Below, one piece after another: positions 1 through 9,466 of a stretch of 64,000 nucleotides of DNA. Every line of letters begins with the position of its first letter. The first letter of the stretch is position 1. Position numbers and translations under genes: made by a program. Source of the DNA: Pseudomonas anuradhapurensis (GTDB lineage Bacteria > Pseudomonadota > Gammaproteobacteria > Pseudomonadales > Pseudomonadaceae); NCBI RefSeq assembly GCF_014269225.2, contig NZ_CP077097.1, positions 2,243,001 through 2,307,000 of the forward strand. The letters run 5' to 3'. The notes beneath the pieces are model-generated. The model was not told where the DNA came from, did no database searches, and worked only from the letters and a program-made list of their open reading frames with translations.

Positions 1-361
1 GCGATGAGGTGTTGGTGGCGATGATGCACTCGGCGGCGACGTTGGCCGCAACCTGCTGCAGGATACGCTGCTTGAGCTGCAGGTTTTCGCTGGCCGCCTC
101 GATCACCAGTTGCGCACCGTTGAGCTGGCTGTAGTCGGTGCTGGTGCGGATCCGCGTTTTCGCCGCCGCAGCCTTGTCCGCATCGAGGCTGCCCTTGCTG
201 ACCTGGCGCTCGAGGTTCTTGCTCAAGGTGGCCACGCCGCGCTCCAGCGCCGCGTCGGAAACATCCACCAGCAACACTTGGTAGCCGGCGACTGCACACA
301 CCTGGGCAATGCCGTTGCCCATGGTGCCGGCGCCAATCACGGCGATTTGTTCAATGTTCAT
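1..361 (-). CDS. 3-hydroxyacyl-CoA (3-hydroxybutyryl-CoA) dehydrogenase, partial
   Basis: NAD-dependent oxidation of 3-hydroxyacyl-CoA to 3-ketoacyl-CoA. Only the N-terminal ~120 residues are inside the window; the C-terminal part runs off its left edge. The start is the ATG whose reverse complement ends at 361, giving MNIEQIAVIGAGTMG with the dinucleotide-binding GAGTMG at residues 10-15. The visible part continues through the Rossmann domain to ECIIATNTSS, a conserved segment of this family. The thiolase gene lies 13 bp upstream on the same strand, so the two probably form an operon and catalyse consecutive steps of short-chain acyl-CoA metabolism. Which acyl chain is preferred cannot be read from the sequence; hbd/paaH-type is the usual name. 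Confidence 0.88.
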   Translation of the reverse strand, partial: MNIEQIAVIGAGTMGNGIAQVCAVAGYQVLLVDVSDAALERGVATLSKNLERQVSKGSLDADKAAAAKTRIRTSTDYSQLNGAQLVIEAASENLQLKQRILQQVAANVAAECIIATNTSS

Positions 362-374
362 CGGTCAGCCTCCC

Positions 375-1559
375 TCAGACGCGCTCGAAGACCACGGCGA
401 TGCCTTGGCCACCGCCGATGCACATGGTGGCCAGGGCGTAGCGGCCCTGGATGCGCTGCAGTTCATGGATGGCCTTGGTGGCAATGATCGCGCCGGTGGC
501 GCCCACCGGGTGGCCAAGCGAGATGCCCGAGCCGTTGGGGTTGACCTTTTCCGGGTCGAAGCCCAGTTCGCGGGCCACGGCGCAGGCCTGGGCGGCAAAC
601 GCTTCGTTGGACTCGATCACGTCCAGGTCCTGCACCTTCAGGCCGGTCTTTTCCAGTACCTTGCGGGTGGCCGGGATCGGGCCCAGGCCCATCAGTTCCG
701 GCTCGACGCCGGCATGGGCGTAGCCGACCAGGCGTGCCAGCGGCTTCAGGCCCAGGCGGCGCACCGCGTCACCCGTGGCCAACACCAGGCCGCCTGCGCC
801 ATCGTTGATGCCGCTGGCGTTGCCGGCAGTGACGGTACCGTCTTTCTTGAACACCGGCTTCATCCCGGCCAGCTGTTCGGCGGTCACTTCGCCACGCACA
901 TGTTCATCGACACTGAACTGCACGCTGCCCTTGCGGGTCTTCAGCTCCAGCGGAACGATCTGGCTGGCGAAACGGCCTTCGGCGATGGCGCGGGCGGCGC
1001 GGCGCTGGCTGGTCAGGGCCAGTTCGTCCTGCATCTCGCGGGTAATGCCGTGTTTGGCCGAGACGTTCTCGGCAGTGATCCCCATGTGGAAGTGCTCGAA
1101 CGGGTCCTGCAGCACGCCGACGGTGTAGTCGATACCTTGCAGGTCACCCATGCGCGCACCCCAGCGTGCCTGTGGCAGCAGGTACGGGCCACGGCTCATG
1201 GATTCGGCGCCGGCCGCCACGGCCACCTCGGTGTCGCCGAGCAGCAGGCACTGGGCCGCCGAGACGATCGCCTGCAAGCCGGAGCCGCACAGGCGGTTGA
1301 CGTTGAACGCGGGGGTTTCCTTGGGGAGGCCGGCGTTCATCGCCGCGACCCGGGCCAGGTAGGCATCGCGTGGCTCGGTGGGGATCACCGTGCCCATCAC
1401 CAGGTGGCCGATTTGCTCGGCGGCAACCCCAGAGCGCTCGATGGCGGCACGGGTGATGGCGCTGGCCAGGTCAGCCAGCGGCAGGTCCTTGAGGGAACCG
1501 CCAAAGCCACCGATGGCTGAACGGACGGCACTGACGACGTAGATTTCTGCGCTGCTCAT
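375..1559 (-). CDS. acetyl-CoA C-acyltransferase (thiolase, BktB-like)
   Basis: Thiolase of 394 residues, the normal family length, which cleaves or condenses 3-ketoacyl-CoA. All catalytic landmarks are present: the nucleophile Cys91 in NRLCGSGLQ, the NEAFA loop, His350 in SLGHPVGATG, and Cys380 in CIGGGQG. I chose the start MSSAEIYVVSAV at 1559 because thiolases begin just before this first strand; the frame stays open further upstream but that extension has no thiolase character. It precedes the 3-hydroxyacyl-CoA dehydrogenase gene by 13 bp and is divergent from an AraC-type regulator, which is the obvious candidate controller. The pair fits ketothiolase/3-hydroxybutyryl-CoA dehydrogenase chemistry; substrate length is not determined. 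Confidence 0.92.
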   Translation of the reverse strand: MSSAEIYVVSAVRSAIGGFGGSLKDLPLADLASAITRAAIERSGVAAEQIGHLVMGTVIPTEPRDAYLARVAAMNAGLPKETPAFNVNRLCGSGLQAIVSAAQCLLLGDTEVAVAAGAESMSRGPYLLPQARWGARMGDLQGIDYTVGVLQDPFEHFHMGITAENVSAKHGITREMQDELALTSQRRAARAIAEGRFASQIVPLELKTRKGSVQFSVDEHVRGEVTAEQLAGMKPVFKKDGTVTAGNASGINDGAGGLVLATGDAVRRLGLKPLARLVGYAHAGVEPELMGLGPIPATRKVLEKTGLKVQDLDVIESNEAFAAQACAVARELGFDPEKVNPNGSGISLGHPVGATGAIIATKAIHELQRIQGRYALATMCIGGGQGIAVVFERV

Positions 1560-1687
1560 AGGGGCTCCGATTGCGAAGGCATGGCGGGACCGGGCCAGGC
1601 TCTGCGAGAATGGCCGGCGATCCCGGAGTGGGACCGAGTCTAGGCAAAGGCTCTGTTGCAGCCTATGCCGGAACTGTTCAAACAACC

Positions 1688-1702
1688 TGGCACTTTTTGC
1701 CA
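1688..1702. promoter_or_regulatory. inverted repeat in the thiolase/AraC divergent promoter region
   Basis: A perfect 5-bp inverted repeat, TGGCA-CTTTT-TGCCA, lies 25 bp before the AraC-family start and about 130 bp before the thiolase start. Its place between divergent genes suggests an operator for the adjacent regulator. This is inference; the arms are short. It does not have the spacing of a sigma-54 promoter. Confidence 0.3.
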
Positions 1703-1727
1703 CTCAGCATAGACAGCGAAAACCGCC

Positions 1728-2738
1728 ATGCGCGATAGCGATTCGGTCGCCGTGTACTTCCTCAATGCCATGCTCCACGCCCTGCGCGACTGCCCCGAAG
1801 AACGCGATGCGCAACTGCGCGCGGTGGGCATCGACCCGCAACTGCTCGCGCAGCCCCAGGCCCGCGTGCCGGCCAAGGCCTTCGCCCAGCTGTGGCTGGC
1901 GCTGATCCAGCGCCTGGATGACGAGTTCTTCCGCCTCGACAGCCATGGCATGCCGCAGGGCAGCTTCGCGCTGATCTGCCGGGGCCTGATCCTCGAGCCG
2001 AACCTGGAAAAAGCCTTGCGCCAGTGCATGGCCGGTTTCGGCCTGTTCCTGCGTGACTTGCGCGGCAGCCTGACGGTGCGTGGCGGGCGGGCCGTGATCA
2101 GCGTGCACTCGACCATTGCCGACCCGCTGACCCGGGTGTATGCCGAGGAAACCTACCTGGTACTGATGATCGGCATGCTGTGCTGGCTGGCCGGGCGGCG
2201 GATCGCCATCGACCGCACCGAGCTGGCGGTGTCGCGCCCGGCGCAAGAGGACGACCTGTTGTTGTGGGGGCCAGACCTGCGCCTGGGTAGCGGGCGTACC
2301 GAAGTGGAGTTCGACAGCGCCTACCTGCGCCTGCCGGTGGTGCAGGACCTGGCCGCCCTGAAAACCTTCCTGCGCAGCGCGCCACAGGGGCTGGTGATTC
2401 GCTTCCGCAACCAGAACGGGCTGGTGGCCGAGGTGTACCGGCACCTGCGGGCGCGGCGCTACGGGCAGTGGCCGACACTGGCGGCGCTGGCGCAGCAGCA
2501 GGGGGTCAGTGCCAGCACGTTTCGCCGCCAGCTGGAGCGGGAAGGCCGCTCCTACCAGCAGATCAAGGACGAAGTGCGCCGGGCAATGGCTTTCGAGCGC
2601 TTGCGCGAAGGGGTGTTGAGCATTGCCGAGATCGCCGAGCAGGCGGGCTTCCAGGAACCCAGTGCGTTTCACCGGGCGTTCAAGAAGTGGACCGGGCAGA
2701 GCCCGGGCAGCTACCGGGCGCGGTTGGCCGGGCGATAG
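1728..2738 (+). CDS. AraC-family transcriptional regulator
   Basis: Regulator of 336 residues. The N-terminal two thirds look like the arabinose-binding-type effector domain of the OruR/ArgR-like AraC group. The last ~100 residues form the double helix-turn-helix: QQGVSASTFRRQL is the first motif and SIAEIAEQAGFQEPSAFHRA, followed by FKKWTGQSPG, is the second with its AraC signature. It is transcribed away from the thiolase/dehydrogenase pair, which suggests that it controls them. The ligand is unknown. The start at 1728 gives MRDSDSVAVYFLNAML, where the effector domain begins. Confidence 0.88.
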   Translation: MRDSDSVAVYFLNAMLHALRDCPEERDAQLRAVGIDPQLLAQPQARVPAKAFAQLWLALIQRLDDEFFRLDSHGMPQGSFALICRGLILEPNLEKALRQCMAGFGLFLRDLRGSLTVRGGRAVISVHSTIADPLTRVYAEETYLVLMIGMLCWLAGRRIAIDRTELAVSRPAQEDDLLLWGPDLRLGSGRTEVEFDSAYLRLPVVQDLAALKTFLRSAPQGLVIRFRNQNGLVAEVYRHLRARRYGQWPTLAALAQQQGVSASTFRRQLEREGRSYQQIKDEVRRAMAFERLREGVLSIAEIAEQAGFQEPSAFHRAFKKWTGQSPGSYRARLAGR

Positions 2739-2758
2739 CATTTACCTGCATCGGTCAA

Positions 2759-2849
2759 TCGCCGGCAAGCTGGCTCCCACAGGTACGGCGCAACTTTCGA
2801 ATGCCATGAATTCCCTGTGGGAGCGGCTTCACCCGCGACGAGGCCGGCA
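2759..2849. repeat. REP-type repeat pair
   Basis: Two P. putida-type REP half elements in opposite orientation: GCCGGCAAGCTGGCTCCCAC on the left, and CTGTGGGAGCGG followed by TTCACCCGCGACGAGGCCGGC on the right. They lie between the convergent AraC and AhpD-like genes, the usual place for such elements. Any terminator role is inference. Confidence 0.7.
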
Positions 2850-2868
2850 CTGGCAGCGGCTCAAATGA

Positions 2869-3306
2869 TCAGGCCGGCACCATGGCAAAGCCGACGCCAA
2901 AGCGGTTCCAGGCATTGATGGTGGCAATCGCCAAGGTCAGGTTGGCCACCTCGGCCGGCTCGAAGTGCTCCTGCAAGGCTTCATAATGTGCCTGCGGCGC
3001 ACCGTGCTCGGGCAGCCGGGTCAGGCTTTCGACCCAGGCCAGCGCAGCGCGTTCGCGTGGGGTGAAGTAGGCGGTTTCCTGCCAGACGCACAAGGTCTGC
3101 AGGCGGGCTTCGGTCTCACCGGCCTTGCGCGCATCGTTGGCGTGCAGGTTGACGCAGTAGGCGCAGCCGTTGATTTGCGAAGCCCGCAGGCGCACCAGTT
3201 CCAGCAGCGAATTCTCCAGGCCACTCCTGGCCAGGGCCTGTTCCAGGCCGACCATCGCCTGGTAGGCCTCAGGGGCGTGCTTGGCCCATTCGATACGGTT
3301 GTGCAT
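2869..3306 (-). CDS. carboxymuconolactone decarboxylase / AhpD-family protein
   Basis: Protein of 145 residues with the alkylhydroperoxidase AhpD core. The redox CxxC pair is Cys48 and Cys51 in NGCAYCVNLHAND, followed by His55, as in AhpD-like enzymes. Such proteins reduce peroxides with thiol partners or act as decarboxylase relatives; the real substrate is unknown. The start MHNRIEWAKHAPEAY at 3306 matches the usual start of this subfamily; the frame stays open upstream but looks non-coding. It stands alone, converging on the AraC gene through a REP pair. Confidence 0.85.
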   Translation of the reverse strand: MHNRIEWAKHAPEAYQAMVGLEQALARSGLENSLLELVRLRASQINGCAYCVNLHANDARKAGETEARLQTLCVWQETAYFTPRERAALAWVESLTRLPEHGAPQAHYEALQEHFEPAEVANLTLAIATINAWNRFGVGFAMVPA

Positions 3307-3501
3307 GGCTATCTCCAAGGGTGTGTGGGGGATGGCGCTACTGTAGCGTCGGCCCTGCGCCGCCCCGATAGCCAATCACGCACATAAGCGGGAGGCCAAT
3401 CGGCCATTCGGCTGGCCACTGACAGGCATCCAATCTCTTCATTTCTGCCCCAGCGTGCGGGCCGGGATAATGACCGGGTGTCGTTACAGGAGAAATTATT
3501 C

Positions 3502-3960
3502 ATGTCCGCAGAACAATTCATGCGTGAAGCCCTCGACCTGGCCCGGGCCAACATCCGCGCCGGTGGCCGGCCCTTCGGCGCCGTGCTGGTGTACCAGGGC
3601 CAGGTGCTGGCGCGCGCGGTCAACGAGATCCACAGCACCCAGGACCCTACCGCCCACGCCGAGATCCAGGCCATCCGCAAAGCCAGCCATGCGCTGGGCC
3701 AGGCGCGCCTGGCGGGTGCCGAAATCTACGCCAGCGGCCATCCGTGCCCGATGTGCCTGGCGGCCATGCACCTGTGTGGCATCGAGCGCGCCTGGTTTGC
3801 CTACGACAACACCGAGGGCGAACCCTTCGGCTTGTCCACCGCGGCGGTCTACGCGCAGATGGCCCGCCCGCCGCAACAGCAGAGCCTGCCGCTGCGGGCG
3901 CTGAAGCCCAGCGGCGAAGCCGGCCTGTACCTGGAATGGCAGCAGGCCAACGCGCAATGA
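3502..3960 (+). CDS. nucleoside/guanine deaminase-type zinc enzyme
   Basis: Deaminase of 152 residues from the cytidine/deoxycytidylate deaminase superfamily, closest in style to guanine deaminases and TadA. Zinc and proton-shuttle residues are intact: His52 and Glu54 in HAEIQAI, and Cys82 and Cys85 in PCPMC. The start at 3502 is set by an AGGAGA ribosome site ending 8 bp upstream. Its stop overlaps the start of the next gene (ATGA), so the two are translationally coupled. The partner transporter suggests uptake or efflux of a nucleobase-like or small nitrogenous compound that is then deaminated. The substrate cannot be assigned from sequence. Confidence 0.87.
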   Translation: MSAEQFMREALDLARANIRAGGRPFGAVLVYQGQVLARAVNEIHSTQDPTAHAEIQAIRKASHALGQARLAGAEIYASGHPCPMCLAAMHLCGIERAWFAYDNTEGEPFGLSTAAVYAQMARPPQQQSLPLRALKPSGEAGLYLEWQQANAQ

Positions 3961-5153
3961 GGACGGCGTTGAACCTGTTGCTGGTGATCTTGCTGGCAGT
4001 CAACCTGAGGCCGATCCTGACCAGTATCGGCCCGTTGCTCGAAGCCATGCGCGCCAGCACTGGCCTGGGCTATCAGCAGGCTGCCTTGCTGACGGCAGTG
4101 CCGGTGCTGTGCATGGGCCTGGTGCCGCTGCTGCAACCGTGGTTGCGGCGCGGGATCAGCGAGCATGGCGGCATGCTCGCCGGCCTGGCGGCGATCGCCC
4201 TGGCCTGCCTGTGGCGCCTGCAACTGGACAGTGCCTGGGCATTGATCGCCAGTGCGTTGCTGGCCGGCCTGGGGGTGGCGCTGGTGCAGGGCATGATGCC
4301 AGGGTTGGTCAACCGCTGGTTCCCCGGCCGCCTGGCGGCGGCGATGGGCCTGTATTCGGCGGCGCTGATGAGCGGTGGCGGCCTGGCCGCAGTACTCGGG
4401 CCGCATGTCAGCAGCTATTTCGGCCACTGGCAGGTCGGCCTGGGCCTGTGGGCGGCCCCTGCGTTTCTGGCGCTGCTGGCCTGGGCCATGCTGCGGCCTC
4501 GCCAGCTTGCACCGACGCAGGCCGGTGCCGCGAGTGGACACTGGTTCGGGACGCGCCGGGCCTGGTTGCTGGCGTTGTACTTCGGCCTGATCAACGGCGG
4601 CTATACCAGTATGGTCGCCTGGTTGCCGGCCTATCACATCGAGCACGGCGGTAGCGCCCAGGGCGGTGCAGACCTGGTTGGCCTGATGACCCTGTCCCAG
4701 GTGGCCGGGGCGCTGGGCCTGCCGCTGCTGTTGCGGCGCTGGGCAGACCGCCGCCCCGGTCTGTGGCTGGCGCTGGCGATTCAGTTGGTGGGTTTCCTCG
4801 GCCTGCTGCTGGCGCCCACACTGGCCCCGGGGCTATGGGTGGCGTTGATCGGCTTTGGCCTGGGCGCCTGTTTCAGCCAGAGCCTGACGTTGACCCTCGA
4901 ACATCTGAAGACCCCGGCCGAGGCGGGCAGCCTGGCGACTTTCGTGCAGGGGATCGGTTTCATCATCACCGGCATCGTGCCGTACATCACCGGCTGGTTG
5001 CGGGATGTGAGCGGTGGCTTCCAGGCATCGTGGACGTTGCTGAGCGTGACCGTGCTGACAATGTTGCTGGTGACCGCCTGCTTCAGCCCACGCGGCTATG
5101 CTGCGGCCATCGCCCGCCCGCTGGCTCCAGGCAAGGCTGCACCAGTCAACTGA
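3957..5153 (+). CDS. CynX/NimT-family MFS transporter
   Basis: Inner-membrane MFS carrier of 398 residues with about 12 hydrophobic segments. The N-terminus, LLVILLAVNLRPILTSIGPL, carries the NLRP...S.GP signature of the cyanate/2-nitroimidazole transporter (CynX) group. The start ATG overlaps the deaminase stop by 4 bp (ATGA), so I place it at 3957 although the frame is open further upstream. No cyanase gene is near, so cyanate is not supported as substrate; coupling to the deaminase favours a related small molecule. The 3' end overlaps the convergent MocR gene by 8 bp. Confidence 0.87.
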   Translation: MRTALNLLLVILLAVNLRPILTSIGPLLEAMRASTGLGYQQAALLTAVPVLCMGLVPLLQPWLRRGISEHGGMLAGLAAIALACLWRLQLDSAWALIASALLAGLGVALVQGMMPGLVNRWFPGRLAAAMGLYSAALMSGGGLAAVLGPHVSSYFGHWQVGLGLWAAPAFLALLAWAMLRPRQLAPTQAGAASGHWFGTRRAWLLALYFGLINGGYTSMVAWLPAYHIEHGGSAQGGADLVGLMTLSQVAGALGLPLLLRRWADRRPGLWLALAIQLVGFLGLLLAPTLAPGLWVALIGFGLGACFSQSLTLTLEHLKTPAEAGSLATFVQGIGFIITGIVPYITGWLRDVSGGFQASWTLLSVTVLTMLLVTACFSPRGYAAAIARPLAPGKAAPVN

Positions 5154-6579
5154 GGCGCTGCAGGGTGTCGCGCACCCGGTCCAGCGCCGGGTCGATATCC
5201 AGCAGTTCGATGGCGCCGAAGCCCAGCAGTAGCCCGGGGCGTACCGCTGCCTCACTGAAGAACGGTGCCAGCGAGTACAGGCCGACCTCCACCTTGCGTG
5301 CGAGGGTGGTCAGCAACTCGACATCCACCCCTGGGCTGGCCAGGGCGCTGAGGTGGAAGCCGGCGCTGGCAGGGATGGCGCTGAACCATGGCCCCAGGTC
5401 GCCGCCCAGGCGCGCCAGGATGCGTTCGCGACGGGCACTGTAGATATCGTGGCAACGGCGGATGTGCTTGTTCAGGTGGCCTTCGGCCAAGAAACGCGCC
5501 AGCGCCCACTGCAGCAGGGTCGGGCTGTGCCAGTCACTGAGGTGCTTGGCCACGCAGGCGGCTTGCAGCACGGCCGGCGGAAGCACGGCATAGCCCAGCC
5601 GCAGTTCTGGCAGCAGGGTCTTGGAAAACGTCCCCACGTAGGCCACCAGGCCATGGCGGTCGAGGCGCTGCAGCGCGTCTGCAGCCGGCCCGTGGTAGCG
5701 GAACTCGCAGTCATAATCGTCTTCGACGATCAACGCCCCCAGCTCGGCGGCCCTCGCCAGCAGGGCGTGCCGGCGTGGCTCGCTCATCGGCATGCCCAGC
5801 GGGAACTGGTGCGAAGGCGTCACATAGATCAGCCGAGTGCCGTCGGCGATCTGTTCCACGCACAGGCCTTCGTCATCCACCGGCACCGACTGCAGGCGCG
5901 CGCCCAGCGCCAGGAACAGCTGCCGTGCGGGTGGGTAGCCAGGGTCCTCCATGGCCACCTGGCAACCCGGCTCGACCAGCACCCGGGCGATCAGGTCCAA
6001 TGCCTGCTGTGCGCCGTTGCATACCAGCAGGTCGGCTGCACTGCAGTGCACGCCTCGGGCGTAGGCGATGTGATGGGCGATGGCCTCGCGCAGCTCGGGC
6101 AGGCCCTGGGCCGGGAAGTGCCGCTCGGGGTGGCGCTGGCTGCGGCGCAAGGCGTAGTTCAGGCAACTGCGCCATTGGTCGAACGGGAACTGCGCCTTGC
6201 TCGAAGCCCCGCCGATGAAGTCATAGCGTGAGGGTGATTCCAGCTGCCGTCGGCTGAGCACGGTGGCGCGCTGCTGCCAGCGTTCGAGCGCAGCGGCACT
6301 GGCCAGGGGAATGGCCGATGAGTCACTGCTGCGCAGCGGCTGGCGCGGGGTGACGAAGGTGCCACGGCCGACCACGCCACTCAGCAGGTTGTCATAAGTC
6401 AGCCGGGAATAGGCTTCGGCCACGGTCTTGCGTGACACGCCGAGTTGCTCGGCCAGCAGGCGGCTTGGCGGCAGTTGGGTGCCGGCAGCCAGGTGGCCGC
6501 TATCGATGCCGGCACGCAATTGCTGGTAGAGCTGGTCGGCCAGGCCTTTGCGGCCTTGCAGGCGGATGTGCAGTTCCAT
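5146..6579 (-). CDS. MocR/PdxR-type GntR regulator with aminotransferase domain
   Basis: Regulator of 477 residues. A winged helix of the GntR type occupies about residues 1-75 (ADQLYQQLRAGIDSGHLAAG, then LGVSRKTVAEAYSRL). A fold-type-I aminotransferase-like domain follows, with VEDDYDCEF for the cofactor ring and GTFSKTLLPELRLGY containing the PLP lysine. MocR proteins sense PLP or amino-acid/PLP adducts. The start MELHIRLQG at 6579 is where the family begins; an upstream in-frame Met is possible but no ribosome site decides it. It converges on the CynX-like gene, so its target is not obvious from context. Confidence 0.87.
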   Translation of the reverse strand: MELHIRLQGRKGLADQLYQQLRAGIDSGHLAAGTQLPPSRLLAEQLGVSRKTVAEAYSRLTYDNLLSGVVGRGTFVTPRQPLRSSDSSAIPLASAAALERWQQRATVLSRRQLESPSRYDFIGGASSKAQFPFDQWRSCLNYALRRSQRHPERHFPAQGLPELREAIAHHIAYARGVHCSAADLLVCNGAQQALDLIARVLVEPGCQVAMEDPGYPPARQLFLALGARLQSVPVDDEGLCVEQIADGTRLIYVTPSHQFPLGMPMSEPRRHALLARAAELGALIVEDDYDCEFRYHGPAADALQRLDRHGLVAYVGTFSKTLLPELRLGYAVLPPAVLQAACVAKHLSDWHSPTLLQWALARFLAEGHLNKHIRRCHDIYSARRERILARLGGDLGPWFSAIPASAGFHLSALASPGVDVELLTTLARKVEVGLYSLAPFFSEAAVRPGLLLGFGAIELLDIDPALDRVRDTLQRLS

Positions 6580-6704
6580 GGGCGGGTCCGGAGCGGGGGA
6601 AGCGCTCAGGATAGCGGATAGACGAGGGAAGGGCATGGGGCCGCCCTGCGGTCCATCTCCGGCAAGCCAGCGATGGGTTGACCAAGCCGCTGACAGGCTG
6701 CTGG

Positions 6705-7046
6705 TCAGCAAAAACGGGCTGTACTCACCGTGATGTAGCCTTTGTCCGCCAACGCTATGCGTATCACCGTTTCATCCGCAGGCGCCGTGCGGTTGCGCTT
6801 GATACGCACGCCTTCCACGGCTGCCGCCTTCATATGCTGGGCAATGGCCCGCCCGTTCGCGTCGAAGAACACTTCGCTGGCCAGCAACTCGATACGCTCG
6901 ATCAGTTGCCTGGAGCGTTCATCCGTGGCGCAGAAGAACATCACCCCCGACAGGTGGGGGTCTTCATCCGGGTTGTCCATGTCGTGGGCCAGCAGTTCGC
7001 GCAGGGTGCTGCGCAATTCGGCGGTAAAGCGAGCGTACAGGTGCAT
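6705..7046 (-). CDS. conserved hypothetical protein, 113 aa
   Basis: Small soluble protein with no signal peptide or membrane segment and no domain that I recognise. A strong ribosome site (AGAGGAGG) lies just before the ATG at 7046, which supports it as a real gene. It is mixed alpha/beta by composition, with an N-terminal amphipathic helix (MHLYARFTAELRSTLRELLA) and a C-terminal strand-rich end. It follows glcB on the same strand after a 201-bp gap that holds a strong hairpin, so it is probably a separate unit. No function is proposed. Confidence 0.7.
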   Translation of the reverse strand: MHLYARFTAELRSTLRELLAHDMDNPDEDPHLSGVMFFCATDERSRQLIERIELLASEVFFDANGRAIAQHMKAAAVEGVRIKRNRTAPADETVIRIALADKGYITVSTARFC

Positions 7047-7194
7047 GCGGAGCCTCCTCTGGATCGCGATCTTGCGTCATCCAGTGCCGATCATGTTTTC
7101 ATCGGCCAGGGGCAACAAGTAAGACACTTCCGAGCACCGCGTAGGAAAATACTGCGCGTTACAGATGCCACCCCCGACTGGCGAGTAGCAGCGA

Positions 7195-7227
7195 GGAAGC
7201 GGCCTGTCGTAACACCAGGCCGCTTCC
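7195..7227 (-). terminator. hairpin downstream of glcB
   Basis: A perfect 12-bp stem (GGAAGCGGCCTG / CAGGCCGCTTCC) with a 9-nt loop lies 20 bp after the glcB stop. There is no clear U-run after it on the glcB strand, so intrinsic termination is uncertain; it may instead protect the mRNA 3' end. Confidence 0.5.
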
Positions 7228-7247
7228 CTCATGGGTGCCTGGCGCCT

Positions 7248-9419
7248 CTAGCGCTGGACCTCCTGTTTGAAGCGCAGCCGCCAGCTGTGCAGCAAGGGTT
7301 CGGTGTAGCCGCTCGGCTGCTTCCGCCCTTCGAACACCAACGCCCGTGCGGCTCGGAACGCGTGTGAAGCGGCGAAATCGACCGCCATTGGCCGGTACGC
7401 AGGGTCTGCGGCATTCTGCTGGTCGACCACGGCGGCCATGCGCTGCAAGGTCGCCTCGACCTGCTCGGCATCGACCACCCCATGGTGCAGCCAGTTGGCA
7501 ATGTGCTGCGCCGAAATCCGCAGGGTGGCGCGGTCTTCCATCAGGCCCACATCATGGATATCCGGCACCTTCGAGCAGCCGACGCCTTGTTCGACCCAGC
7601 GCACCACATAGCCGAGGATGCCCTGGCAGTTGTTGTCGAGCTCGGCCTGGATTTCGGCAGCAGTCCAGGGGCGGTCGGGGCTGACCGGGACACTGAGCAG
7701 GTCATGCAGCAACTCTGCGCGCTGGGCATCCAGGTCAACCTGTTCCAGCGCTTGCTGCACGGCTGCCACATCCACCTGGTGATAGTGCAGTGCATGCAGC
7801 GTCGCGGCGGTGGGCGAGGGCACCCAGGCGGTGTTGGCGCCAGCCCTGGGCTGGGCGACTTTCTGTTCGAGCATGGCCGCCATCAGGTCGGGCATGGCCC
7901 ACATGCCCTTGCCGATCTGTGCCTTGCCACGCAGGCCGCAGGCCAGCCCGACCAGCACGTTGCTGCGCTCGTAGGCCTGGATCCAGGCGCTGCCCTTCAT
8001 GTCGCCCTTGCGCAGCATGGCCCCGGCTTCCATGGCCGTGTGCATCTCGTCCCCGGTGCGGTCGAGGAAGCCGGTGTTGATGAACACCACCCGTGACGCG
8101 GCGTTGGCAATGCAGGCCTTGAGGTTGACGCTGGTACGCCGCTCCTCGTCCATGATGCCCATCTTCAACGTGTGCGCAGGCAGGCCCAGCAGCGCTTCGA
8201 CGCGGCTGAACAGTTGGTCGGCAAAAGCTACTTCGGCCGGCCCGTGCATCTTCGGCTTGACGATGTACAGGCTGCCCTCGCGGGAGTTGCCACGGCGCTT
8301 GAGGTCGTGCAGGCCGATCAGGCTGGTGACCACGGCATCGAGGATGCCTTCCGGAATCTCCTGGCCGTCACGGTCGAGAATGGCCGGGTTGGTCATCAGG
8401 TGGCCCACGTTGCGGATGAACAGCAGCGAGCGGCCCGGCAGGGTCAACGGTTGGCCGTCCGCGCCGTGGTAGTTGCGGTCTTTCGCCAGGCTGCGGACAA
8501 AGGTCTTGCCGCCTTTGCTGACCTGCTCGCTGAGGTCGCCCTTCATCAGGCCGAGCCAGTTGCGGTACACGTTGACCTTGTCGTCGGCATCCACCGCCGC
8601 TACCGAGTCTTCGCAATCGATAATGGTGGTGAGCGCCGCCTCCAGGAGAATGTCCTTGACCCCGGCCAGGTCCTGCTGGCCGATCGCGTGGTTAGGGTCG
8701 ATCTGGATTTCGAAGTGCAGTTGGTGGTGCTGCAACAGGATCGCTGTCGGCGTATGCGGCTCGCCTTGGTAGCCGCGCAGTTGCCCAGGATGCTCAAGGC
8801 CGACCTGACGGCCATCAGCCAGGGTCACCTGCAACCGGCCATGGTCGACCGTGTAGGCCCTGGCATCGTCATGTGATGCCCCTTGCAGCGGCGCACTGGC
8901 ATCGAGGAACTGGCGGCCAAAGGCAATCACCTTGGCGCCACGCACCGGGTTGTAGCCCTGGCCCCGTTCGGCACCCCCGGTTGCGGCGATGGCATCGGTG
9001 CCATACAGCGCATCGTACAGCGAGCCCCAACGGGCGTTGGCAGCATTCAGGGCATAGCGGGCGTTGCTCAGCGGTACCACCAGCTGCGGGCCGGCCTGCA
9101 CGGCAATCTCGCGGTCGACGTTGCGGGTACTGACGCGCACGTTGGCGGGCGCGTCCACCAGGTAGCCGATGGCTTGCAGGAACTGCTGGTAGGCGGCCAT
9201 GTCACTGATCGGGCCGGGGTGCTGGCGGTGCCAGTTGTCCAGTTCGGCCTGCAGGCGTTCGCGTTCGGCCAGCAGGGCGCGGTTTTGCGGGGCGAGGTCG
9301 TGAACCAGGGTGCTGAAGCCTTGCCAGAAGGCGCGGGCCTCGATGCCGGTGCCAGGCAGTACTTCGTCTTCGATGAAACGCTGCAGGGTGGGGGCGATGT
9401 GCAGTGGAGGGTTTGGCAT
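7248..9419 (-). CDS. glcB: malate synthase G
   Basis: Condenses glyoxylate with acetyl-CoA to malate in the cytoplasm. The protein has 723 residues, the length of isoform G. It carries the G-type hallmarks: [11 protein letters not shown] near the start, [18 protein letters not shown], the [15 protein letters not shown] segment, and the C-terminal [20 protein letters not shown] region. It ends in TAG at 7248. The start [17 protein letters not shown] at 9419 follows glcG by 47 bp. It is the last gene of the glcDEFG-glcB run, so glyoxylate formed from glycolate is consumed by the product of the same transcript. In P. putida KT2440, as I recall, glcB is located elsewhere; here it is in the cluster as in E. 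coli. Confidence 0.95.
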   Translation of the reverse strand: MPNPPLHIAPTLQRFIEDEVLPGTGIEARAFWQGFSTLVHDLAPQNRALLAERERLQAELDNWHRQHPGPISDMAAYQQFLQAIGYLVDAPANVRVSTRNVDREIAVQAGPQLVVPLSNARYALNAANARWGSLYDALYGTDAIAATGGAERGQGYNPVRGAKVIAFGRQFLDASAPLQGASHDDARAYTVDHGRLQVTLADGRQVGLEHPGQLRGYQGEPHTPTAILLQHHQLHFEIQIDPNHAIGQQDLAGVKDILLEAALTTIIDCEDSVAAVDADDKVNVYRNWLGLMKGDLSEQVSKGGKTFVRSLAKDRNYHGADGQPLTLPGRSLLFIRNVGHLMTNPAILDRDGQEIPEGILDAVVTSLIGLHDLKRRGNSREGSLYIVKPKMHGPAEVAFADQLFSRVEALLGLPAHTLKMGIMDEERRTSVNLKACIANAASRVVFINTGFLDRTGDEMHTAMEAGAMLRKGDMKGSAWIQAYERSNVLVGLACGLRGKAQIGKGMWAMPDLMAAMLEQKVAQPRAGANTAWVPSPTAATLHALHYHQVDVAAVQQALEQVDLDAQRAELLHDLLSVPVSPDRPWTAAEIQAELDNNCQGILGYVVRWVEQGVGCSKVPDIHDVGLMEDRATLRISAQHIANWLHHGVVDAEQVEATLQRMAAVVDQQNAADPAYRPMAVDFAASHAFRAARALVFEGRKQPSGYTEPLLHSWRLRFKQEVQR

Positions 9420-9466
9420 GGTCTGTTCGCTCGATAGTCTGTCTTTGGAAAGTGGCTGCACAGGAT

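Noticed and set aside
1688..1702. TGGCAC...TTGC as a sigma-54 promoter.
   Set aside because: The GG and GC elements are 2 bp too close for a -24/-12 promoter; better read as a short inverted repeat.
3957..5153. Cyanate transporter of a cyn operon.
   Set aside because: No cyanase or carbonic anhydrase gene is adjacent, so the substrate is left open.
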